DNA from: an uncultured Alistipes sp.
GTDB lineage: Bacteria > Bacteroidota > Bacteroidia > Bacteroidales > UBA932
Direction of reading: 5' to 3'
DNA length: 24,069 bases
NCBI GenBank assembly: GCA_900544195.1
Contig: UQUJ01000049.1
Span: 1 to 24,069, forward strand
Made by a program: the position numbers and the translations under genes. Below the pieces are notes generated by a model that was not told the origin of the DNA, ran no database searches, and was given only the letters and a program-made list of their open reading frames with translations. Below, one piece after another: positions 14,950 through 21,526 of this stretch (the first letter of the stretch is position 1; every line of letters begins with the position of its first letter).

Positions 14950-15849
14950 TCATCGGGAAACGGGAAGCCCATAACGCGATGCCATTCCTGCGACGATGTC
15001 AGCGATACTTTCGCGTAACTCGGCCGGTTCGAGCACCTCCACATCCGCTCCATGCGAGAGGATCTCCTGCACGAAGTCGAAGGTCGGGGCGATGTGGTAG
15101 CTGAAAACCGAACTTCCGTCCTCCTGCGCCGTCTCCCTCTGAGACCCATGCAGAGGCAGCGTCCGGAAATACTTTACCTGGTCCGGCACGACACGTATCT
15201 TCACGTCCTCCGGCTCCTCCCCGATGATGACACCGAAGTAGTTCCCGAAATATTCCTCCGCGTTGAAACCCTTCGGAATCTCAAAATGTTCCTCCAGCTC
15301 TTCCATGTCCACGAAGCGGTCCAATGAATATATCCGCAGCCCCAAGTCGCTGTCGCCGAGCAGGTACCACCTCTGCTTGAAGTACTTGACGCAATATGGA
15401 CGTACGTTGAAGCAGAACGGCTCCGGATGCCGGAAACTCTGGTAGCAGAGACTTATCACCCTGAAGTCACGCATCGCGCTGATGATGTCCGTAAGGAATC
15501 TCTCGCTTGACGGGACCTTCTCCATAAGTATCCGATCCTTCATGTCCGCGTTCTCGTGCAGCACATTGTTCAGACACAGTGTGTGCAGCATCCAGTCGCT
15601 TGTCTCGTCGCTTCCGACATCCGAACGCCCGATGTAGAATCCGAGACTCCTGTCGTTTAGAATCTCTATCCCGAACATCCCGGCGATGGCGTCCTTGTGG
15701 TTGAAGAAGGTTCTCTCCGACAGAGGGTCTCCTGTCTCGTTCAGCGGACTGTGCATCCATGCCTCGTTGATCTCCTTGAAAGACACATACTTCCTGCGGT
15801 TGATCAGATCAACCAGCCAGATGTATCTCTTGAAAAAATTCTTTGCCAT
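14950..15849 (-). CDS. WYL-domain transcriptional regulator
   Basis: A 299-residue predicted DNA-binding regulator. The N-terminal winged helix is at about 5-60 (KRYIWLVDLINRRKYVSFKE, with SERTFFNHKDAI as the likely recognition region). The WYL domain is at about 120-215, with RVISLCYQSF and the signature RWYLLGDSDLGLRIYSLDR, followed by a C-terminal WCX-like part. WYL proteins sense nucleic-acid or nucleotide ligands in several bacterial defence and damage responses. Its own promoter carries the CTGCC element shared with 12956, 13957 and 17733, so autoregulation of a small regulon is a reasonable inference. The exonuclease follows on the same strand. Confidence 0.87.
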   Translation of the reverse strand: MAKNFFKRYIWLVDLINRRKYVSFKEINEAWMHSPLNETGDPLSERTFFNHKDAIAGMFGIEILNDRSLGFYIGRSDVGSDETSDWMLHTLCLNNVLHENADMKDRILMEKVPSSERFLTDIISAMRDFRVISLCYQSFRHPEPFCFNVRPYCVKYFKQRWYLLGDSDLGLRIYSLDRFVDMEELEEHFEIPKGFNAEEYFGNYFGVIIGEEPEDVKIRVVPDQVKYFRTLPLHGSQRETAQEDGSSVFSYHIAPTFDFVQEILSHGADVEVLEPAELRESIADIVAGMASRYGLPVSR

Positions 15850-15937
15850 TATCCATGAATATTTTGAAGTCTGTCATGACAACCATGTCGCTTTTGTCAA
15901 AGTTCACGCGAGTTGTTATTCCAAGGTTTGCCAGATG

Positions 15938-15972
15938 CAAATATAATATATTTGGCTGAAAGAATATGGCAG
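15938..15972 (-). promoter_or_regulatory. CTGCC-type promoter of the WYL regulator gene
   Basis: Minus strand: GCTGCC (core at 15968-15972), 22 nt, then TATATTTG (15938-15945) followed by C. The -7 box lies 89 nt before the ATG at 15849. Confidence 0.65.
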
Positions 15973-16035
15973 CGAAAGTCGATGTGCTTCGATTCCGGAT
16001 CCTTGGAGTTTTTTGTTTAAGAGATTCTTGGCGCG

Positions 16036-17733
16036 CTATCGGAATCCGATTTTCTTCCTTCCTGAGCCGGCATCCTCGATCATCTCCTCGCGGCAATATC
16101 CCCGGATTTCTTCCATGCCGGCATCGACCCCGTCTATGATGAACTTGATCTCCTTCTTGCGCACTATGTTCTCGATCTGGCCTCCACTAAAGTCGAAACC
16201 GTGAGCCAGTTCCCGCGCATCCTCTTCGCTGAGGGTTGGCAGCATCGAAGCCCAGATTTGTTCCTTGACCTTCTCGTCCGGCCTGTCGAACCGGATCTTG
16301 TAAAGGAATCTCCTCTCGAAAGCATTGTCCAGATTGGTTGTGAGGTTGGTGGTCGCGATCAGGATTCCGTCCAGTTTCTCCATTTCCCGAAGGATGATGT
16401 TCTGGATGCTGTTCTCCATCTTGTCAACCGCCCGTGTCGCGCCCTCCTGGCGGATTCCGAAGATGGCGTCCGCCTCGTTGAAAAGCAGAATAGGAGCCAC
16501 GGTGGACTTCGCTACCTTCTTACGGTACTGGTCGAACAGGCCTTTGATGTTCTTCTCCGACTCGCAGACCCAGCAGCTTTTTATGTCAGGAACGTTCACG
16601 AGGATGATGTCCCGGCCAGTCTGCCTTGCCAACTGATAGACGGTCTCGGTTTTCCCTGTTCCCGGACTTCCGTAGAACAAACATGTGAAACCGCTTCTAA
16701 GCCCCCTGTCTTTAAGCCTCTCGCAGGTTTTGCTGTAACTCTCCTGTTCAAGCAGGCTCCTGAGCCTTGAGACCTGAGCGCCGTTCTCCTTGTTGTAGAA
16801 CAGATCCTTGGCCACTATCTCGTTGTGTCTGATTGTGTTCATCCCGTTCGATTCCTTGTCGGCCCCGCTTCCTCCGAGCTCGGCGAATATGACATCCTTG
16901 ACCTTGTTGCTGATGTGGAAATATTCCGGACTTCTGATTCCGTCTTCGTTGACCGGCTCGATCACTCCTTCAGTGACGACTTTCAGTTTCCTTTCCTTGA
17001 ACATGTTTTTCATCCTGCGTTGGTTCCAGTATGCGCATTCAAAAATGCCATCGAAGTCGCTCCATCCCACATTGTCATCATTGTCGAAGATGAAGAAATA
17101 GACCAGTGAGTAGAACAGGAGCCTGTCGCAGTATTTCATTTCCCCGCTTTCTCCACGGAATCCCAAGTCACGGCATTCGAGGACAAACTGACTTTGCGTT
17201 TCGGCTGTCATCAGTGTGTCCAACTCGCTCATGAGGTCGTTCTCGCTGATCTCATCCTTCTGCCGCATCTTGAACATTCTCCTGAAACGCTCAAGAACCC
17301 CGGATGTGTCCAGTCCGGAATAGTCCTCTTTCTCGTAGGGTTTGTTCTGCGCGAGTGCCGACTTGACGAAGGTGGGGACCAGTATCTCCTCGTCTTCGTT
17401 TCTTCTTATCAGCTTCTTCCTTTCCAGAGAGCTTAGTTCGGCCTCGTAGGTCATGGACTTGATGTAAGTGATTCCCATCTCTTTGGCTACATCGTCCATC
17501 CCGATATGACGACCGCAACTTTGCTCCAGGATATTGGCGAAGACGACCGTCTCTCTCTCCGTTGTCCCGAGTACCGCTCCTGCCTCCGAGATGTCTTCCT
17601 TCGCATCCTCATAGACGCTCGGATTGAACTTCTTTTCGTCCTCGGCTCCGGTCGCGGTCTTCACCACAATCGAGCTCAGGCATTCCAGCAGAGTCTTCCG
17701 CGAGTCATTTCCCTTTATTCCACCTGTTTCCAT
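16036..17733 (-). CDS. AAA+ ATPase with N-terminal winged-helix-like region
   Basis: A 565-residue protein. The N-terminal 350 residues are helical, with a winged-helix-like stretch at about 58-112 (beginning TERETVVFANILEQS, containing DVAKEMGITY). The AAA+ core follows: Walker A GSPGTGKT (355-362), Walker B LLFNEADA (416-423) with Asn419 in place of the usual Asp, sensor 1 TTN (461-463) and arginine finger AFERRF (R474/R475). ATG at 17733 is chosen because AAGGAAT precedes it, as at other starts here, and the -7 box TATCTTTG lies at 17759-17766; longer readings would begin upstream of the promoter. It is divergent from a VWA-domain gene across 274 nt, recalling MoxR/RavA-type ATPases that work with VWA partners. 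Role unknown; remodelling of a protein or nucleoprotein target is likely. Confidence 0.85.
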   Translation of the reverse strand: METGGIKGNDSRKTLLECLSSIVVKTATGAEDEKKFNPSVYEDAKEDISEAGAVLGTTERETVVFANILEQSCGRHIGMDDVAKEMGITYIKSMTYEAELSSLERKKLIRRNEDEEILVPTFVKSALAQNKPYEKEDYSGLDTSGVLERFRRMFKMRQKDEISENDLMSELDTLMTAETQSQFVLECRDLGFRGESGEMKYCDRLLFYSLVYFFIFDNDDNVGWSDFDGIFECAYWNQRRMKNMFKERKLKVVTEGVIEPVNEDGIRSPEYFHISNKVKDVIFAELGGSGADKESNGMNTIRHNEIVAKDLFYNKENGAQVSRLRSLLEQESYSKTCERLKDRGLRSGFTCLFYGSPGTGKTETVYQLARQTGRDIILVNVPDIKSCWVCESEKNIKGLFDQYRKKVAKSTVAPILLFNEADAIFGIRQEGATRAVDKMENSIQNIILREMEKLDGILIATTNLTTNLDNAFERRFLYKIRFDRPDEKVKEQIWASMLPTLSEEDARELAHGFDFSGGQIENIVRKKEIKFIIDGVDAGMEEIRGYCREEMIEDAGSGRKKIGFR

Positions 17734-17758
17734 ATTCCTTGAACATCTTTTCACGGTG

Positions 17759-17793
17759 CAAAGATATTCTTCGTTGATGCAAAAATATGGCAG
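17759..17793 (-). promoter_or_regulatory. CTGCC-type promoter of the AAA+ ATPase gene
   Basis: Minus strand: CTTCACTGCCATA (core at 17789-17793), 22 nt between core and box, then TATCTTTG (17759-17766) followed by C. The ATG lies 25 nt downstream. Confidence 0.65.
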
Positions 17794-17950
17794 TGAAGCG
17801 CGTCGCGTTGATATTCGGTCTTTTAGCCTTTTGTCTTTAGTGCAAGCCGACTGAAGATGAATAGCTAAAGCTCTGATTAGTAAATTATTGCCAAATACGC
17901 CCGGATTCTGCAAGCCTTGCAGACGTTGCGATGATGTGGCATGGCGCCGC

Positions 17951-17958
17951 TATCTTTG
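17951..17958 (+). promoter_or_regulatory. Probable promoter of the VWA gene, -7 box TATCTTTG
   Basis: TATCTTTG followed by C lies 49 nt before the ATG at 18008. TTG at 17926-17928 is 22 nt upstream. This promoter lacks the CTGCC element of its divergent neighbour, so the two genes may be controlled separately. Confidence 0.5.
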
Positions 17959-18007
17959 CGTCAGAAACAAGGTAGGACACAATTCACCTAATTTAATATA
18001 TACAGTT

Positions 18008-18688
18008 ATGGAAGAGAACAAGACAATGAAGATCTACAACCTCATCGTTCTGGATGAGAGCGGTTCGATGAGCTCGATCTACAATCAGGCGCTCAGCGGG
18101 ATCAACGAGGTGATCAACGGCATCAGGCAGAATCAGGAGAAGTACCCGGAGCAGAGGCACTTCGTGTCCATCGTGACGTTCGAGGGGGAAGGTATGAGTG
18201 GCGTGAAGACCCGCAGGGACTGTGTGCCGGTGGGGGAAGTGGCCGATCTGACGAAGAAGGATTACCGGCCTGGCGGCTGCACTCCGCTCTATGATGCGAT
18301 GGGGAAGGCCATCTCGGAACTTGACCGCAAGGCTGAGGTTGGCGATGGAGTTCTGGTGACCATCATCACGGATGGAATGGAGAACTCCTCTCAAGAATAT
18401 TCAGGAAGGGTCGTCAAGGATCTTGTCGCGATGCAGAGGAAGAAGGGCTGGACGTTCGCCTACATCGGCGCTAACCAGGATGCCGTCGAGGTGGCTAGGG
18501 ATCTGAACATCCAGAACGCGATGAACTATGACGCCACGCCGGAGGGAATGGTGTGTATGTCGATGGTATTCAATGAGTCTCAGGCTAAATTCGCAAAAAG
18601 GATGCATCTCGGTAAATCCATTCTTGCTGATGTCGCCGACTTCTTTTCAGGCTCGTCTGATGAGGATGCCGGTGAGGAAGGAAAGTAG
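18008..18688 (+). CDS. VWA-domain protein (TerY-like)
   Basis: A 226-residue soluble protein, almost entirely one von Willebrand factor A domain. The metal-ion-dependent adhesion site is complete: DESGS (D16, S18, S20), T92 in GGCTPLYDAM, and D122 in IITDGMEN. There is no signal peptide or membrane anchor, so it acts in the cytoplasm, like the TerY group often encoded beside ATPases, kinases or phosphatases in stress and conflict clusters. The C-terminus is acidic (SGSSDEDAGEEGK). ATG at 18008 fits the promoter at 17951; a second ATG at codon 7 is possible. Divergence from the AAA+ gene suggests the two proteins cooperate, by analogy to MoxR/VWA and RavA/ViaA pairs. Confidence 0.85.
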   Translation: MEENKTMKIYNLIVLDESGSMSSIYNQALSGINEVINGIRQNQEKYPEQRHFVSIVTFEGEGMSGVKTRRDCVPVGEVADLTKKDYRPGGCTPLYDAMGKAISELDRKAEVGDGVLVTIITDGMENSSQEYSGRVVKDLVAMQRKKGWTFAYIGANQDAVEVARDLNIQNAMNYDATPEGMVCMSMVFNESQAKFAKRMHLGKSILADVADFFSGSSDEDAGEEGK

Positions 18689-18714
18689 GGTCACAGAGCC
18701 TGTCGAAGTGACCC
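18688..18714 (+). other. Perfect hairpin overlapping the VWA stop codon
   Basis: GGGTCAC (18688-18694) and GTGACCC (18708-18714) flank AGAGCCTGTCGAA. The last base of the TAG stop is the first base of the stem. No T-run follows, so it may shield the 3' end or be a dispersed repeat; the real terminator appears to be at 18750-18792. Confidence 0.5.
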
Positions 18715-18734
18715 TTCGCTCATCAGACCAACCA

Positions 18735-19529
18735 TCAACCCCAGAGTACAAAGTCACGGTCAAGGGCGATCCTCTTGGCCGTGACTTTTTTTCCATCGAT
18801 GTAGTAGAACCTTGCCACACGGTCATCCACAGCATCCCTGAACGCTTTCTTCACCTTGGAGACCTTCTCGTTGATGGAATTGTTCAGCGGGTCGCACAGA
18901 TCCGCCACGCTCTTCCGGATGCTGTCGAGGTCATCCCGACCCGTGATTGATGAATATATTTTCTCAAGTTCCCACTGATAATCAGACAGTTCCTTATAGC
19001 GAATCCCCTCCGGATGCTTTAGGTAAAGCAAAAAAACAGCCTTGGTCAACTTGTCCATCTTCACCTCTTTCCTGTCAAAGTCCTCCAGCAGGATCTCTTT
19101 CTTTTCAGTAATATGCAAACGGCTGAGTTTCACCCTATAGGCCAGCATGATCTCCACCTCCTTGACACTGAGTCCATGCTTTTTCATCAAAGTGTCGAAC
19201 TCCTCCATGATAGCCTTTGTCCGTTCGTCAAGCTCAAGGTCCGCGACAGGCGGCTCAGGTTCTTCCGGCTTTTGTTTCGGGATTAAGAAACTGAACAGCC
19301 CACCTGTCTCCAGTCTGGCCATCCGTTTCCGAGGAGGTGCTGAGTATTTCGGTGGACAGGTCCGGCTAGACAGTTCATCGCAACACGCGTCAATCTTTGA
19401 ATCATACTCTATAAGAAATGCTTCATCCTCTTTTGCGTCCTTGAACGCATTCCCGGCATCCGGGAAGAAATACGCTCTGGCCTCCTCGGACATCTCAGCG
19501 AGAAAAGCCTCTATTCTCTGTGTGTTCAA
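18735..19529 (-). CDS. Unrecognised 264-residue protein with conserved-looking C-terminal module
   Basis: I do not recognise the family. The first half is variable in character: an acidic N-terminus, a Pro/Lys/Glu linker (FLIPKQKPEEPEPPVADLEL, about 79-98) and a helical piece. Residues about 155-264 look like a compact domain: KLTKAVFLLYLKHPEGIRYK, then DPLNNSINEKVSKVKKAF, then ARFYYIDGKKVTAKRIALDR. This rhythm would suit a winged-helix-like or small alpha/beta fold. No signal peptide or membrane segment. The reading begins with TTG at 19529; the first ATG in frame is at 19493, so the start is uncertain. It converges on the VWA gene, and the VWA terminator lies inside its last codons. Confidence 0.65.
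   Translation of the reverse strand: MNTQRIEAFLAEMSEEARAYFFPDAGNAFKDAKEDEAFLIEYDSKIDACCDELSSRTCPPKYSAPPRKRMARLETGGLFSFLIPKQKPEEPEPPVADLELDERTKAIMEEFDTLMKKHGLSVKEVEIMLAYRVKLSRLHITEKKEILLEDFDRKEVKMDKLTKAVFLLYLKHPEGIRYKELSDYQWELEKIYSSITGRDDLDSIRKSVADLCDPLNNSINEKVSKVKKAFRDAVDDRVARFYYIDGKKVTAKRIALDRDFVLWG
18750..18792 (+). terminator. Rho-independent terminator of the VWA gene inside the convergent coding region
   Basis: AAAGTCACGG (18750-18759) and CCGTGACTTT (18779-18788) form a perfect 10-bp stem, extended inward by CAAG/CTTG, and a run of seven T (18786-18792) follows on the plus strand. It lies within the last 20 codons of the minus-strand gene. Confidence 0.75.
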
Positions 19530-19650
19530 AATGCTGTCGTGGTTTGTAATAGTTTGCTGATGAATGTGTTTGTGGAAACTGTCATCACAGAGTGGATCTG
19601 CATGTTCAGGTGTGACCTCACTCGTTGATTCACAGCGTTTTATCTCCTTG

Positions 19651-19673
19651 CCTTAGGTCTTATCTAACTAAAG
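19651..19673. repeat. Second copy of CCTTAGGTC-N7-ACTAAAG
   Basis: Both halves and the 7-base spacing match the copy at 14054-14076, while the spacer differs. The copies lie on either side of the exonuclease, WYL, AAA+, VWA and 264-residue genes. The remaining bases 19530-19716 show no gene. Confidence 0.45.
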
Positions 19674-19705
19674 CTAAATAGGTAAATCCCTGTTTTATAG
19701 GTAGT

Positions 19706-19721
19706 TATAGCCCACGCTATA
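19706..19721 (-). terminator. Hairpin overlapping the S41 peptidase stop codon
   Basis: TATAGC (19706-19711), CCAC, GCTATA (19716-19721) form a perfect 6-bp stem that includes the TAG stop. No long T-run follows, so termination here is uncertain. Confidence 0.35.
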
Positions 19722-21330
19722 ATTCGATCATCGGGCTGGCGAGGGCTTTCTTGAGCTGTTCGTCGTAGCGGAGGCGGATCTTGATGCCGGCTTCCTGGAA
19801 GTGGTATCGGACGGCGATCTCTTCCTCGATGAACGGAACGATCTCGTCTTTCTTAAGCTTCAGGAATGTCTCCTTGTCCATCTCCAGGGCTTTCTGGAGA
19901 GCGTCAAGCTCCGCTGACATATTCTTTGACAGGCCGTCTTTCTCCAGTTCCTTCTTCATCCGGTCGAAGTAGGTCTTCGCGCTGGATCGGTAGTCGAATT
20001 CCTTTGTCTTGGCGAAGGCCACGAAGCCGTCCCAGTCCTTGTCGGCAAGATGGAAATCCTCCTCCGCGCTGTCGTGCGAGCGGACATAATTAAGGGCATA
20101 TTCCTGAATGATCCCTGAATATACGAGTGAATATGTCAGGCGGCTGTAGTCGTGTCCCTCTATGGTGACGTCCGGGGTGATGCCGCCGCCGTCACGCACC
20201 GTCCTGCCGTGGGCGGTCTTGAACTCGTGTGTCAGTGAGTCAGGTATATACCCGACACTGCCGTCCTCGTTGCGGTGCGAGTAGTCGATCGCCTGGACGC
20301 AGCGGCCTGACGGGGTGTAATATTTCGCCGTGGTGACTTTCAACTGTCCGTTGTAAGGCAGCGGGCGGATGCTCTGGACAAGCCCCTTGCCGAAAGTCCT
20401 CGTACCCATAACCGTAGCTCTGTCAAGGTCTTGAAGGGCTCCGGTCACGATCTCGGAGGACGATGCCGAGCCGGAATCCACCATCACGATGATCGGAATC
20501 TCAGTGTCAAGAGGCTCGGATGTGGTCTTGTAGTGCATCTCTGTGCCGGCGGCCTGACCTTTCGATGAGACTACCATGGAACCTTTCGGCACGAAGAGGG
20601 ACACGATGCCCACAGCCTCGCTCATCAGACCGCCGCCGTTGCCGCGAAGGTCGATGACCAGTTTCTTCATACCCTGCTTCTTGAGTTTCATGAAGGCGTT
20701 CCGCAGCTCTCCGGAGACATTCTCCGTGAATCCGCTCTGGTAGATGTAGCCGGTCGTGTCGTTGAGCATCCCGGCATATTCAATGTCAGGAAGATGGATC
20801 CTCTCCCTCGTGACAACGACATCCTCGATCTCGTTGGAGCGTACTCTCTTTATCTTGAACCTGACGGAAGTGCCCGGCTTGCCTTTCATCCTGTCAGAGC
20901 ATTCCTGGCTGGTGAGTCCGTGGGTGCTCTGCCCGTCGATCTCCATGATCTCGTCGCCGCAGCGGAGGCCGTATTTCTCCGCCGGCGACCCCTTGTAAGG
21001 CTCGTTGATGATGACGTTCCCGTCCTTCTCGGGCTTGTAGATCAACGCTCCTATGCCCCCGTAGGACTTGTTGATCATCATCATAAGGTCCTCATTCTCC
21101 TCCTCCGGGATGTAGACCGTGTAAGGGTCAAGGCTCCCCAGCATCGCGTCGATGCCCGCCCTTTCGATCCTGTCCACTGGCAGCGAGTCCACATAAGAGC
21201 GGTTAAGCTCCTTGAGTATGGAGTTCTGGATCTCGGTCCATTTCCCGAGCTTGAAACTTTGTGACTGTCCGAACGCCGCGGTGCTGACCACTACCGCCAG
21301 CGATGCCGCTATCAATGATTTAATCTTCAT
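19717..21330 (-). CDS. S41-family C-terminal processing peptidase
   Basis: A 537-residue secreted (periplasmic) serine protease of the CtpA/Tsp type that cuts proteins near their C-termini in envelope quality control. The signal peptide covers residues 1-21 (KIKSLIAASLAVVVSTAAFG), with no lipobox. The PDZ domain is at about 88-165 (GGIGALIY, SPAEKYGLRCGDEIMEIDG). The S41 catalytic domain has LRGNGGG, nucleophile S290 in DSGSASSSEIVTGALQD and general base K315 in GTRTFGKGLVQ; the 25-residue Ser-Lys spacing fits the family. ATG at 21330 is the only start that gives a signal peptide. Four GAATAT/ATATTC hexamers crowd 21329-21355 directly at this start. It is divergent from the GH95 gene. Confidence 0.93.
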   Translation of the reverse strand: MKIKSLIAASLAVVVSTAAFGQSQSFKLGKWTEIQNSILKELNRSYVDSLPVDRIERAGIDAMLGSLDPYTVYIPEEENEDLMMMINKSYGGIGALIYKPEKDGNVIINEPYKGSPAEKYGLRCGDEIMEIDGQSTHGLTSQECSDRMKGKPGTSVRFKIKRVRSNEIEDVVVTRERIHLPDIEYAGMLNDTTGYIYQSGFTENVSGELRNAFMKLKKQGMKKLVIDLRGNGGGLMSEAVGIVSLFVPKGSMVVSSKGQAAGTEMHYKTTSEPLDTEIPIIVMVDSGSASSSEIVTGALQDLDRATVMGTRTFGKGLVQSIRPLPYNGQLKVTTAKYYTPSGRCVQAIDYSHRNEDGSVGYIPDSLTHEFKTAHGRTVRDGGGITPDVTIEGHDYSRLTYSLVYSGIIQEYALNYVRSHDSAEEDFHLADKDWDGFVAFAKTKEFDYRSSAKTYFDRMKKELEKDGLSKNMSAELDALQKALEMDKETFLKLKKDEIVPFIEEEIAVRYHFQEAGIKIRLRYDEQLKKALASPMIEL

Positions 21331-21416
21331 ATTCTTTGAATATATTCCTGAATATCTCCGCCTCCGCCCTCGTGGCGGAAAGCCAAAGCACGAGCGCAAC
21401 ACCCGTGCCAACCCTG

Positions 21417-21424
21417 CAAATTTA
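21417..21424 (-). promoter_or_regulatory. Probable promoter of the S41 peptidase, -7 box TAAATTTG
   Basis: The minus strand reads TAAATTTG followed by C, fitting TAnnTTTG, 86 nt before the ATG at 21330. No CTGCC element lies 22 nt upstream. In the same 196-base divergent gap I find no clear TAnnTTTG box for the GH95 gene. Confidence 0.45.
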
Positions 21425-21526
21425 AGCAATTTCCCTTGCTTGATAAGATAGTCGTAATGAGAAAAAATTGTTATTTTTATCCCGCCGACCATCCGGCAAA
21501 GCCGATGGCTAAAGACAATAAGAATT

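Noticed and set aside
16848..16858. GTTCGATTCC resembling a tRNA T-loop
   Set aside because: It lies inside the AAA+ coding region and no acceptor or anticodon stem can be drawn around it.
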